Shown here: positions 9,400-18,527 of the stretch, in pieces
Layout: every line of letters starts with the position of its first letter
Numbering within the stretch: position 1 is the stretch's first letter
Assembly: GCF_014206875.1 (NCBI RefSeq)
Contig: NZ_JACIJO010000002.1
Span: forward strand, 744,001-808,000
Length of the DNA stretch: 64,000 nucleotides
Origin: Algoriphagus iocasae
GTDB lineage: Bacteria; Bacteroidota; Bacteroidia; Cytophagales; Cyclobacteriaceae
Reading direction: 5' to 3'
Notes under the pieces: generated by a model
What the model was told of the DNA's origin: nothing
The model's database searches: none
The model's input: the letters and a program-made list of their open reading frames with translations, nothing else
Translations under genes and position numbers: made by a program

Positions 9400-10587
9400 A
9401 TGCAACTTGAACTCAATTTCTTTAATTTCATCTATATTATTTCTTGTGCTTTTGGCTATGTATTAGGATTAGTTTTACTAACCTATGGGGTTAAGAAAAA
9501 GTCTACCAGTATCCTTTTAGGTTTAAGTTTTTTATTCCTTTCCCATGCTATATTGTTGGCTGGATTGATTGATTCTGGTTTGATCATTCATTTTCCGAAT
9601 CTTTTTAGAACAGGAAATGTGGCGGCTTTGATCTATTCTTTTTTGCCTTTTTTATACATTCAATATTCCTTGTTTCAACCAAAATTTAGGATTTGGCATT
9701 TCATTCACTTTCTTCCTGCGATGATCTTCATCATCGATTTTATGCCGGTATTTCTGATGGATACAGCTGATAAAGTAACAATGATTTCTTCACAGGTCAA
9801 TGATCCTTCTTTAATAGTCAGTTATACTCAAAGCAGATTTTTCCCAGATAATTTCTATACTGAATTTAGAACTATCCTGATCAGTATTTATTGGATTAGT
9901 AGTGTCATTCTTGTTTGGAGGTATAAGAACAAAAATCCCCAACTTGGAAGTAAGCAAATCCTATTCAGATGGATTCAGACGTATTTGTTTTTTCAGATAA
10001 TCATAATTGCTCCCTTTTATTTAACATTCCAAAGCTCAAACAGTGATTTGGCGTATAAAGCAGTTCATTTTTCTGGCGCTCTTATGAATTTGGGTACAGG
10101 TATTTTTCTTCTTTATTTTCCCAACATACTTTATGGGACCAATTTTTATAGTAAAAAGAACGTCTCTTATGAAAAAGAGGATGTTCAGACATCTAAAGAT
10201 GAAAGATCTGTTGAAATCGATAGTGAAAAAGCGGCGGAACTCAATAAGACATTGGACGAACTTTTAAAAACTCAAAAAGTGTATCTTAGAAAAGGCTATT
10301 CAGTTTATGACCTGTCGAAAGATTCTGGGATTCCTCATTATTTGCTGAGTCAGTTTATGAATCAGCATCTTGGAGTTTCATTTCCAGAATTTATCAATAG
10401 GTCAAGAGTGATCCATAGTTGCGAGCTCCTGGAACAAGCACAAACGGAAAATTATACCCTAGAAGCTATAGGAGAATTGTCAGGATTCAGCAATCGAAAT
10501 TCTTTTTCTTCAGCTTTTAAAAAGGTGACTGGCAAATCCCCCTCAGTTTATCTAAAAGAGAAAGGATTTATGGGCAAAGAGGGATGA
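9400..10587 (+). CDS. AraC family transcriptional regulator with a membrane-embedded N-terminal half
   Basis: 395 residues. Residues 1-245 form about seven or eight hydrophobic segments separated by short loops. A charged linker (about 250-285) follows, and residues about 285-390 are an AraC-type double helix-turn-helix: VYDLSKDSGIPHYLLSQF, NRSRVIHSCELLEQ, then the conserved IGELSGFSNRNSFSSAFKK and TGKSPSVYL. The 7TM-plus-AraC layout is common in Bacteroidota and is thought to sense signals in or across the membrane, though ligands are mostly unknown. It is followed after 249 bases by the HAD/sulfatase block on the same strand and is the obvious candidate regulator of that block (inference). 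Confidence 0.9.
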   Translation: MQLELNFFNFIYIISCAFGYVLGLVLLTYGVKKKSTSILLGLSFLFLSHAILLAGLIDSGLIIHFPNLFRTGNVAALIYSFLPFLYIQYSLFQPKFRIWHFIHFLPAMIFIIDFMPVFLMDTADKVTMISSQVNDPSLIVSYTQSRFFPDNFYTEFRTILISIYWISSVILVWRYKNKNPQLGSKQILFRWIQTYLFFQIIIIAPFYLTFQSSNSDLAYKAVHFSGALMNLGTGIFLLYFPNILYGTNFYSKKNVSYEKEDVQTSKDERSVEIDSEKAAELNKTLDELLKTQKVYLRKGYSVYDLSKDSGIPHYLLSQFMNQHLGVSFPEFINRSRVIHSCELLEQAQTENYTLEAIGELSGFSNRNSFSSAFKKVTGKSPSVYLKEKGFMGKEG

Positions 10588-10836
10588 TCATTCATTATTT
10601 ATGCACAAATCCCCCTGATTTTTGCAAATTCAAGAATACAGTGTAATAGTTCCTTACTTCAGTTTTTTACCTTCATTGGTCCTTTTTCCCAATGAGAAAT
10701 ATTAGAAAAAATATAGATTAACTCAAGGTTAATATTTATGCTTTCTGGCCATTTTAAGGCTAATTAATAGGATTTTCTTGTTCCTATTTTTAATTTATAA
10801 TATCCTTTTATTTGTACACTTCCATCTTCACTGTTT

Positions 10837-11892
10837 ATGAATCCTCAATATTCTAGTAAGCTATCGCAATTTCTTTTCTTATTATTAGCGATTTCAATTC
10901 TAATCTCATGTGGATCTCCACAAGAAAAATCCCCTACCACTTCAGGAAATCTAGAAGCAACGGAAAATTCTCAAGATAATTTGTCTTCTTGGGAAGATGG
11001 GCCAAAGAACAAAATTATGGATTGGGTTAAGTCCACTACGACGGAAGGCTCAACAGAATTTATTCCTGAAAAAGACCGGATTGCTGTATTTGACAATGAC
11101 GGGACACTCTGGTCTGAGCAGCCGTATTATTTCCAATTGGCATTTGCTATTGATGAGGTAAAAAGATTAGCTCCTGAGCATCCAGAATGGAAAAATGACT
11201 CTTCTCTGGACGCCTTGATCAAAGGAGATATGGCTGGCTTTATGGCTGGTGGAGAAAAAGCCCTTCTTACTGCTATAGCGATGACCCATGCAGGGATGAC
11301 AGCCGAAGAATTTGATTCCAGAGTCAAAAACTGGATCAAAACTGCTACCCATCCCAAAACAGGGAAACATTATAATGAAATGATTTTTCAGCCCATGCTT
11401 GAATTGCTTCAATATCTGAGAGCAAATGGATTCAAGACCTTTATTGTTTCTGGAGGAGGAATAGACTTTATGAGAGCTTGGACAGAAGAGGCTTATGGAA
11501 TCCCTCCTTATCAAGTGGTAGGTTCTCAATTTGGATTATCCTATGTGGACACTACAGCTAGTCCTGAATTGATAAAGATTCCTGAGCTTTTTTTTAATGA
11601 TGATAAAGCAGGAAAGCCAGTTGGGATTTACCGAAATATAGGGAAGAGACCAGTTTTTGCCGGTGGCAATAGCGATGGCGACTACCAAATGCTTCAATAT
11701 ACTTCAACTGGAGACGGCGCTCGCTTTGGATTGATAGTTCACCATACCGATTCCGTGAGAGAGGTTGCGTATGATCGGGAATCACATATCGGACAATTGA
11801 ATAAAGGGCTTGATGATGCCGCAAAATACAATTGGCTAATTGTGGATATGGCGAAGGACTGGAAAGTCATTTACCCCTATGAGTTAAAGTAG
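10837..11892 (+). CDS. HAD-superfamily phosphatase lipoprotein (phosphoserine phosphatase-like)
   Basis: 351 residues; lipobox at Cys-25 (ILISC). All HAD motifs are visible: motif I VFDNDGTLW (Asp-86, Asp-88), motif II IVSGGG (Ser-205), a lysine in the KAGKP or NIGKRP region for motif III, and motif IV GGNSDGD (277-282). The cap domain lies between motifs I and II (about 95-190). The fold hydrolyses phosphate esters; here it is exported and anchored in a membrane, which is unusual for metabolic HAD enzymes. It precedes two sulfatase genes by only 47 bases with no terminator, so the three may act together on a sulfated or phosphorylated substrate. Substrate unknown. Confidence 0.88.
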   Translation: MNPQYSSKLSQFLFLLLAISILISCGSPQEKSPTTSGNLEATENSQDNLSSWEDGPKNKIMDWVKSTTTEGSTEFIPEKDRIAVFDNDGTLWSEQPYYFQLAFAIDEVKRLAPEHPEWKNDSSLDALIKGDMAGFMAGGEKALLTAIAMTHAGMTAEEFDSRVKNWIKTATHPKTGKHYNEMIFQPMLELLQYLRANGFKTFIVSGGGIDFMRAWTEEAYGIPPYQVVGSQFGLSYVDTTASPELIKIPELFFNDDKAGKPVGIYRNIGKRPVFAGGNSDGDYQMLQYTSTGDGARFGLIVHHTDSVREVAYDRESHIGQLNKGLDDAAKYNWLIVDMAKDWKVIYPYELK

Positions 11893-11939
11893 TTTTAATT
11901 AGCAAATTTTAAACATGTAATAACTTTTAATTTATATCT

Positions 11940-13562
11940 ATGAAACAAAAATTATCAATTTTAAAAACTGCCATTTTTGCCTTGCTGTTTTTGCCTTTTT
12001 TGGCGAATGCACAGGACAAACCAAACATCGTCGTCATTTGGGGCGATGATATTGGGTATTGGAATGTGGGTGCTTATACGCACGGAATGATGGGTAGAAC
12101 ACCAAATATTGATGGAATTGCCCGGGATGGAATGCTTTTTACAGACCACTATGGACAACCAAGTTGTACTGCAGGTAGAGCAGCTTTCATCATGGGGCAA
12201 TTGCCGGTTAGAACGGGAATGACTACGATTGGCATTCCTGGTTCCACACAAGGAATCCAAGCTGTGGATCCTACTTTGGCTCAAGTACTGAAAGCACAGG
12301 GGTATGCTACTGCTCAGTTTGGTAAAAATCACTTGGGTGATAGAAATGAATTCTTGCCTACCATGCACGGTTTCGATGAGTGGTTTGGTAATCTATACCA
12401 CCTAAATGCTGAAGAAGAGCCAGAAGAATTGGATTACCCAGGACAGAAAAATCCTGCATACAAAGAAAAATTCGGTCCTCGAGGAGTGTTGCATACTTGG
12501 GCCACAGATACCGATGATCCTACTGTAGATCCGAAGTTTGGTAAGGTCGGTAAACAAAGAATCCAAGATACGGGACCCCTTACCCGCAAAAGAATGGAAA
12601 CCATCGATTCTGAAGTTACCGATGAGACTTTGAAATACCTGGACAGAGTGGGCAAAGAAGATAAACCTTTCTTTGTTTGGTATAATACCACTGCCACTCA
12701 TATCTGGTCACATAGTACCAACAAATACATCCAGGCTGCTGTTGACGAAGGACGTGCAGAAGAAGATGTCGTTCGTGCAAAAATGATTGAGCATGATGAA
12801 TTGATTGGTAAGATTCTTCAGAAGATCAAAGACATGGGAGAAGAAGATAACACCATCGTGATCTACTCTACAGACAATGGTAATGAATTGATGTACTGGC
12901 CTGATGGCGGATATGCTCCATTCCGTGGTGAAAAAGGAACTACCTGGGAAGGTGGACTGAGAGTGCCAATGTTAGTAAAATGGCCAGGTAAAATCCCTGC
13001 TGGTACTTATTCGAATGGTATCCAAAGTCATGAGGATCTTTATGTTACTCTTGCAGCGGCTGCAGGTGCTCCAAACTTGAAAGAAGAGTTGTTGACAGGT
13101 AAAAAAATAGGGAATACTACATTTAAGACGCATTTGGATGGTTACAATAACCTGGATCTGTGGACTGGAAAAACTGATAAATCAGCCCGAAGAGAAATGT
13201 TCTATTACGATGAATCCGATTTAATGGCAATTCGTGTAGATGCTTGGAAAATGCACATTGGGGTGAAACATGGAGGAAGCTGGTTTGATGAAAAATCATA
13301 TCCTAGTGTACCTTACATTGTGAATCTATTGATGGATCCAATGGAAAAAATGACTCCAGATTCGGAAGAATGGGGATATGCAGGTAGAAAATTTGTAGCC
13401 CAAAAACTTTGGGCGCCAACTGCAGCTGTTCCGTTCATTCAAGCACATTTGAAATCACTTCTAGATTATCCACCAAGTCAAGGTGGTGAGTCTTTGAATA
13501 TGAAAGCGTCTATAGAGAGAGCAATGAAAGCGATGGAGCAACCGACCGGTGGAGTTCATTAA
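11940..13562 (+). CDS. Secreted type I sulfatase (arylsulfatase family), first of a tandem pair
   Basis: 540 residues with a signal peptide ending at about residue 24 (LANAQ). The metal ligands Asp-36/Asp-37 lie in WGDDIGYWN. The formylglycine-type signature is CTAGR at 76-80 (Cys-76, Arg-80), in which Ala replaces the usual Pro. Further active-site pieces are GKNHLGD, TATHIW, YSTDNGNELMYWPDGG and FRGEKGTTWEGGLRVP. Family knowledge: the Cys is oxidised to formylglycine by FGE or a radical-SAM maturase, and the enzyme then hydrolyses sulfate esters. No true maturase gene is in the window. The next gene is a close paralog. Substrate cannot be read from sequence. Confidence 0.92.
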   Translation: MKQKLSILKTAIFALLFLPFLANAQDKPNIVVIWGDDIGYWNVGAYTHGMMGRTPNIDGIARDGMLFTDHYGQPSCTAGRAAFIMGQLPVRTGMTTIGIPGSTQGIQAVDPTLAQVLKAQGYATAQFGKNHLGDRNEFLPTMHGFDEWFGNLYHLNAEEEPEELDYPGQKNPAYKEKFGPRGVLHTWATDTDDPTVDPKFGKVGKQRIQDTGPLTRKRMETIDSEVTDETLKYLDRVGKEDKPFFVWYNTTATHIWSHSTNKYIQAAVDEGRAEEDVVRAKMIEHDELIGKILQKIKDMGEEDNTIVIYSTDNGNELMYWPDGGYAPFRGEKGTTWEGGLRVPMLVKWPGKIPAGTYSNGIQSHEDLYVTLAAAAGAPNLKEELLTGKKIGNTTFKTHLDGYNNLDLWTGKTDKSARREMFYYDESDLMAIRVDAWKMHIGVKHGGSWFDEKSYPSVPYIVNLLMDPMEKMTPDSEEWGYAGRKFVAQKLWAPTAAVPFIQAHLKSLLDYPPSQGGESLNMKASIERAMKAMEQPTGGVH

Positions 13563-13592
13563 TATTAATTAGTTACAACTTGATAAAATACC

Positions 13593-13627
13593 AAGCAGGA
13601 CATCTTTAAAAATGTCCTGCTTTTTTT
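13593..13627 (+). terminator. Terminator after the first sulfatase
   Basis: AAGCAGGACAT / ATGTCCTGCTT inverted arms with an 8-base loop and a run of seven T. It separates the two sulfatases into distinct transcripts, or attenuates the second. Confidence 0.93.
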
Positions 13628-13791
13628 GAGCATTTACATCTTCTATAAATTGATAAGAGTCAAAACAGGAACCAAATTTTTAAATGCCAAATGGATTATT
13701 TAAAGAATTAAGTTTAACTTTTGGACAAATCTATCTATAAAAAAACTTGATATGTAATTTCTTTATCGACAACTTTTAAATTTTAACAGCG

Positions 13792-15366
13792 ATGAAACAC
13801 AAATTTTCAATTTTAAAATCAGCCATCCTGATGCTTTTTTGCTTACCAGTGTTGGCACAAGCCCAAGACAAACCAAATATTCTTGTGATTTGGGGAGATG
13901 ATATCGGTACCTGGAATATAAGCCATAATAACCGGGGAATGATGGGGTATATGACTCCTAATATTGATAGAATTGCAAGGGAAGGTGTAGGATTTACGGA
14001 CTATTATGCACAGCAGTCCTGTACGGCGGGTAGAGCAGCATTTATTGGGGGAAATGTTCCAGTAAGAACTGGTATGACAAAAGTAGGTATGCCAGGAGCG
14101 AAAGAGGGTTGGCAAATGTCAGACATCACCATGGCAACTGTGATGAAAAACTTAGGTTATGCAACAGGCCAATTTGGTAAAAACCACCAAGGTGATCGTG
14201 ATGAACATCTTCCTACTATGCATGGATTTGATGAATTTTTTGGAAATCTATACCATTTAAATGCAGAAGAGGAACCTGAAAACATGGATTATCCAACAGG
14301 TCTTGAATTGAAAAATGGACAAAAATTTGAAGAAGTATATGGACCGAGAGGAGTGATCCATAGCTGGGCAGATGGGAAAGGTGGGCAGAAGATCGAAGAT
14401 ACAGGGGCTTTAACTAAAAAGCGAATGGAAACTATCGATGACGAAACCATCGCCGCAACCAAAGAATTTATCAAAAAGCAAGTAGCGGATGGCAAACCTT
14501 TCTTTACTTGGTGGAATGCCACCCGCATGCATTTTAGGACCCATGTGAAAGAGGACCATAGAGGAATCAGTGGACAGGATGAATATTCCGATGGAATGGT
14601 GGAGCACGACATGCACGTGGGTGAATTACTGGCTCTTTTGGATGAATTGGGAATTGCTGACAATACTGTTGTGATGTATTCTACAGACAATGGACCTCAT
14701 TATAATACTTGGCCAGATGCAGGCACGACTCCATTTCATGGAGAGAAAAATAGTAGCTGGGAAGGAGCATTTAGAGTTCCTGCCTTTATCAAGTGGCCTG
14801 GTAAATTTCCTGCTGGCGTAACTCTTAATGGAATAGTTTCACATGAAGATTGGTTACCTACATTTGCTGCTATCGGAGGGGATCCTAATGTCAAGGAGAA
14901 AATCATGAAAGGTGTTACCATGGGTGGAAGAACCTACAAAAATTACATTGATGGGCATAATCAATTAGATTACTTAATGGGTAAAGTAGAAGAATCTCCT
15001 CGAGAAGGTTTTATTTATGTGGACGATGCAGGGTCAGTTGCTGCTCTTAGGTACCAAGATTGGAAGGCGATGTTTATGGAAAACAGAGCAGATAAATTGC
15101 AGATCTGGCTAGAACCATTTGTGGAATTGAGAGCTCCGTATTTATTCAATCTGAGAAGAGATCCCTTTGAGAAAGCATTGTTAGGATCTAATACGTATTA
15201 TGATTGGTATATCGATCGCGCTTTTATTTTGATTGCGATGCAGGGATATGCATTTAATTTCCTTTCTACTTTCCAAGATTATCCTCCTAGCCAAACTGCA
15301 GGAGATTGGAGCTTGAGCAAAGTAGAAGAACAAATAAATAATATGGTCAAAGCAAACAACCAATAA
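13792..15366 (+). CDS. Secreted type I sulfatase (arylsulfatase family), second of a tandem pair
   Basis: 524 residues, signal peptide ending near LAQAQ. It is clearly a duplicate of the preceding gene: DKPNI.VIWGDDIG, the CTAGR signature (Cys-77, Arg-81), GKNHQGD, a shared run starting TMHGFDE, YSTDNGPHYNTWPDAG, FHGEKNSSWEGAFRVP and a common C-terminal DYPPSQ. Differences lie around the substrate pocket (TRMHFRTH instead of TATHIWSH), suggesting related but distinct sulfate-ester substrates. It has its own 229-base upstream region and its own terminator, so it is probably transcribed separately. Confidence 0.92.
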   Translation: MKHKFSILKSAILMLFCLPVLAQAQDKPNILVIWGDDIGTWNISHNNRGMMGYMTPNIDRIAREGVGFTDYYAQQSCTAGRAAFIGGNVPVRTGMTKVGMPGAKEGWQMSDITMATVMKNLGYATGQFGKNHQGDRDEHLPTMHGFDEFFGNLYHLNAEEEPENMDYPTGLELKNGQKFEEVYGPRGVIHSWADGKGGQKIEDTGALTKKRMETIDDETIAATKEFIKKQVADGKPFFTWWNATRMHFRTHVKEDHRGISGQDEYSDGMVEHDMHVGELLALLDELGIADNTVVMYSTDNGPHYNTWPDAGTTPFHGEKNSSWEGAFRVPAFIKWPGKFPAGVTLNGIVSHEDWLPTFAAIGGDPNVKEKIMKGVTMGGRTYKNYIDGHNQLDYLMGKVEESPREGFIYVDDAGSVAALRYQDWKAMFMENRADKLQIWLEPFVELRAPYLFNLRRDPFEKALLGSNTYYDWYIDRAFILIAMQGYAFNFLSTFQDYPPSQTAGDWSLSKVEEQINNMVKANNQ

Positions 15367-15373
15367 AAATAAG

Positions 15374-15404
15374 AGACCGATCAGTAACTGATCGGTCTTT
15401 TTTA
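15374..15404 (+). terminator. Terminator after the second sulfatase
   Basis: AGACCGATCAG / CTGATCGGTCT with a three-base loop, followed by a T run. Confidence 0.93.
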
Positions 15405-15607
15405 TTTAATCCAATGGATTTGATGCTATATAAAAAAACAAGACTAAATTATGCCTGAACCGGATTTCTAATATTGAGCAAGCAAAAGCACAATAACATA
15501 TACTCAGGATAGAAGTTTTCAGTCTCAGCCTGCAGTACTGCTAGGGTTACATCGGTCAAATAGCAATGAATACCAATAAGGTTTCTGGCATTTTTACCGA
15601 CAATATT

Positions 15608-16450
15608 TTAATCCACATCATTACTTACCATATCAAAGGTCTCTCTGATTTTGGGTTGGAAATTCCACTTCAAGGCTACCGTTGGTCCGTAATACACGTC
15701 AAATTGAGATCCGTTACTGCGTAGTTGCATCTGAGCAATTATGCCAGTAAGTACCGTTAAGTTTTTTGTAAGCCCAGCAGAGTAATAAACTGATTGTCGG
15801 AGAATATCAAAGCGGTTTTCAGCATAATCCTTTGAAGGAAACTTGAACATGATCTCCGTGTAATAAGAGATGTTCTGAGAAGTGAAAATTGGATTTTCCT
15901 TTTGTTTCAGGTAATGATTGACTCCAAACCGACCTCTTAATCGAGGGATCGTCCGCTTAATACCGTTTTTATCATCAAAGAATTTCGTCTCGAATCTTAC
16001 CTGCTCAAAAAGACTTCCCTTTACCATTTTTTGCATATAAGTCCCCATCAGGATCAGTCGCCTTTCTAGTATTTCCGGATTTCCGGCCTCCTTAATCTCA
16101 TATTTCTTGTTTCGTGCGTAGCCAACATAAAACTTCATATGCTTAAAACCTGAGTAGACCAGCCACGGCCTTACTACAAAGCGTTGGACATAAGCATAAG
16201 GATTTGAATTGGTATAAGCACCTTGGGAAACTAATTGTACATCTACTTGGCCTGAAATTTTCCATTTTTCGATCATTGGGAAAGCCACATCTATTTCTGA
16301 AATCGAGGCAGGAATAAACCCTAATTTGTATTGGGGTTCAGATTGTGCAGATAATTTGAATGGGTTCAAAAAGGATAAAATGAGCACAAGACCGAAAAAA
16401 ATTGAAATTTTGATTCTTTCCTCAAAAAAGTTTTTATTAAAAATTTCCAT
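15608..16450 (-). CDS. Probable outer membrane beta-barrel protein (DUF2490-like)
   Basis: 280 residues. The N-terminus has a long hydrophobic export signal ending near KLSAQ. The rest is built of alternating-hydrophobicity strands with aromatic girdle residues (WKISGQVDVQLVSQG, RFVVRPWLVYSGF, HMKFYVGYARNKKYE, YYGPTVALKWNF), and I see no catalytic motif. The order of strands and the R-rich second hairpin resemble DUF2490 proteins, but I cannot confirm the family. It is on the opposite strand to the sulfatases, with no visible terminator of its own. Confidence 0.6.
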   Translation of the reverse strand: MEIFNKNFFEERIKISIFFGLVLILSFLNPFKLSAQSEPQYKLGFIPASISEIDVAFPMIEKWKISGQVDVQLVSQGAYTNSNPYAYVQRFVVRPWLVYSGFKHMKFYVGYARNKKYEIKEAGNPEILERRLILMGTYMQKMVKGSLFEQVRFETKFFDDKNGIKRTIPRLRGRFGVNHYLKQKENPIFTSQNISYYTEIMFKFPSKDYAENRFDILRQSVYYSAGLTKNLTVLTGIIAQMQLRSNGSQFDVYYGPTVALKWNFQPKIRETFDMVSNDVD

Positions 16451-16946
16451 AAGTGTGAGGTGGTAGTGGAGCCCGATTTAAATAGCTACTGAATTTAATC
16501 TATATGGTAGAATATTTTAATCTTTTTGACAATTGCTATGAATATTTTATAAATGTTAAATGATACCTATTTTCTTTTCATCATTCATTGCTATTCGTGA
16601 TTTGTAATCGATAAATCAAAATCCTAATACTTGAAGTCCGATTTCATAAAAAGTGAAACATTCTTATCACGATAAACACATCCTAAGGTCTCGACTTTAC
16701 AATTCCCAACTCTCACATCTAAAATCTATAAGTAGAAATTCCTAAAAAGGCCATCATTAATTCTTCCCAAATACTTGAATAGATTTCTCATTTCGTGGAA
16801 ATAGTCCAAATCATAAAAAACAACAATCCCCCCTAAACGGGAGTTGAGCAGGATTTATTTTGTGGAACAGTCTTGGTAAACTTTTAATAGCTTCCAAACC
16901 GAAGCTACTTTTTGCAAAGAAAGTATTTACCAACTTAACCACTAGT
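16451..16946. other. Intergenic region between divergent genes
   Basis: About 500 AT-rich bases between the minus-strand barrel protein and the plus-strand DJ-1/PfpI gene. It must contain both promoters. A frame open from 16860 runs into the PfpI gene, but its first 30 codons do not match the family. No repeat, RNA gene or other structure was seen. Confidence 0.6.
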
Positions 16947-17510
16947 ATGATGAGTTTACTAAAAGATGTAAGAGTCGCGATACTTGCGACAAACGGATTT
17001 GAAGAATCGGAATTGATTGAGCCAAAACGAGCCCTTGAAAAAGAAGGCGCTGAGGTTTTTATTATATCACCTGAGAATGATGAAATCAAAGGTTGGAAGA
17101 ATGGAAATTGGAGTGATGCTATAAAAGTAGATGCTCGTGTAGATCAAGTGAGCGCCACTGATTTTGATTCTTTAGTGCTTCCAGGCGGTGTAATTAATCC
17201 CGATCTCTTGAGAAGAGATCTGGCTTCCGTGGATTTTGTGAAGAGTTTTTTCCAAGAACATAAGCCAGTAGCTGCTATTTGTCATGGTCCGCAAATGCTG
17301 ATTGAAGCAGAAGTAACAAATGGCCGCACCTTGACTTCCTTTGAATCAATTCGGAAAGATCTGGAAAATTCTGGTGCCAAATGGGTAGATGAAGAGGTCG
17401 TGGTAGACAGTGGATTAGTCACCTCGCGAAGTCCGAAAGATTTGCCTGCCTTCAATAAAAAGATGGTAGAAGAATTCCGGGAAGGAAAACATGCCAGACA
17501 AACTGCTTGA
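16947..17510 (+). CDS. DJ-1/PfpI family protein (type 1 glutamine amidotransferase-like)
   Basis: Two adjacent ATGs (16947, 16950) start a product of about 187 residues; the family begins with VRVAILATNGFEESEL, so the upstream extension to 16860 is rejected. The fold is supported by FEESE (catalytic Glu), VLPGG and the nucleophile elbow AAICHGPQ containing the reactive Cys. Relatives include PfpI/YhbO-type stress proteins, with proposed deglycase, protease or glyoxalase activities that remain debated. It is a single-gene unit with its own terminator. Confidence 0.9.
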   Translation: MMSLLKDVRVAILATNGFEESELIEPKRALEKEGAEVFIISPENDEIKGWKNGNWSDAIKVDARVDQVSATDFDSLVLPGGVINPDLLRRDLASVDFVKSFFQEHKPVAAICHGPQMLIEAEVTNGRTLTSFESIRKDLENSGAKWVDEEVVVDSGLVTSRSPKDLPAFNKKMVEEFREGKHARQTA

Positions 17511-17517
17511 TAGTTGA

Positions 17518-17552
17518 AATCCCGATTAAATTATTTAATCGGGATTTTTTTA
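17518..17552 (+). terminator. Terminator after the PfpI gene
   Basis: AATCCCGATTAAA paired with TTTAATCGGGATT across a short loop, then a T run. Confidence 0.92.
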
Positions 17553-17689
17553 TAAATTTTTTGGGATTCCCATATCCTATTTTTTTCTTTCTTTAGGAAT
17601 ACTTGAAGTGAATAAACTTTAATTCTTTAAATTTAATTACCAGATTTTCAATTTTTTGATTTCTATAAACAACTACTTATTTGATGACC

Positions 17690-18478
17690 ATGAAAAAAAT
17701 TCTACTCTCCGCACTCATATTTTCCCTTGGAGTAAGTATTTCATATGCCCAGGATGATGCAGCAGAGTTGGCTAAAAAACTTGCTAACCCGATTTCGTCG
17801 CTAATTTCAGTTCCATTCCAAAACAACACGGATTACGGAATAGGATCTTGGCAAGGAACTAGAAATACCATGAATATTCAGCCGGTTGTTCCGATTTCAA
17901 TCAACAAGAATATCAACATGATCACTAGGATTGTTGTCCCGGTAATCACTCAATATAATATCACCGCTCCAGGCGAAAAGCAGGCTGGTTTGGGAGATGC
18001 AGTCATGTCTGCTTTCTTCTCTCCTACTAATTCAGAAAAACTTACTTGGGGGGTTGGTCCAGCTCTTTTACTTCCCGTAGGAACAAATGATTTTCTAACG
18101 ACAAAGAAATTTGGTATGGGGCCAACTGCAGTTGCTTTGAAACAAACCAATGGTTGGACAATTGGAGGTTTAATCAATCAAATCTGGTCTGTGGCAGGAA
18201 GTGCAGATAGACCTGATGTCAGCCAGATGTTTGTGCAGCCTTTTGTGGTTTATAATTGGAAATCCGGAGCAGGATTAGGAGCAAATATGGAATGGACCCA
18301 GAATTGGAAAGCCTCTACTTCGACAGTTTGGCTAAACCCAACCATTTCTGCCGTAACCTCTTTAGGAAAGCAAAAAACTCAATTTGTCGTAGGCCCAAGG
18401 TTAAACCTTGCCGCGCCTGATGGAGGGAAAGCAGATTGGGGATGGAGAGCGGTTGTTATTTTCCTGTTTCCAAAATAG
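17690..18478 (+). CDS. Outer membrane channel-like protein (transporter family, often annotated neuromedin U-like)
   Basis: The ATG at 17690 starts a standard signal peptide (MKKILLSALIFSLGVSISYAQ); in-frame ATG/TTG codons 6-9 bases upstream are less likely. 262 residues. The body is a series of amphipathic strands with typical phrases of this barrel family: ANPISSLISVPFQNN, GLGDAVMSAFFSP, WGVGPALLLP, GMGPTAVALKQTNGWTIGGL, and a C-terminal barrel strand (WRAVVIFLFPK). Such proteins are found near sulfatase and HAD genes in other genomes as far as I recall, and the same is seen here. Probably a passive outer-membrane pore; transport has not been shown. Confidence 0.75.
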   Translation: MKKILLSALIFSLGVSISYAQDDAAELAKKLANPISSLISVPFQNNTDYGIGSWQGTRNTMNIQPVVPISINKNINMITRIVVPVITQYNITAPGEKQAGLGDAVMSAFFSPTNSEKLTWGVGPALLLPVGTNDFLTTKKFGMGPTAVALKQTNGWTIGGLINQIWSVAGSADRPDVSQMFVQPFVVYNWKSGAGLGANMEWTQNWKASTSTVWLNPTISAVTSLGKQKTQFVVGPRLNLAAPDGGKADWGWRAVVIFLFPK

Positions 18479-18527
18479 AAAAAGAATTAGTTGAGTTTTT
18501 CTACTCTCGAACATAAAATTTATTGAA

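Noticed and set aside
10738..10836. Bacteroidota-type -7/-33 promoter before the HAD gene
   Set aside because: TTTATTTG at 10807-10814 is close to the -7 consensus, but the nearest TTG upstream is spaced about 26 bases away, outside the usual range.
16860..16946. N-terminal extension of the DJ-1/PfpI gene
   Set aside because: Its 29 codons do not match the family, and adjacent ATGs at 16947 and 16950 give the expected N-terminus.
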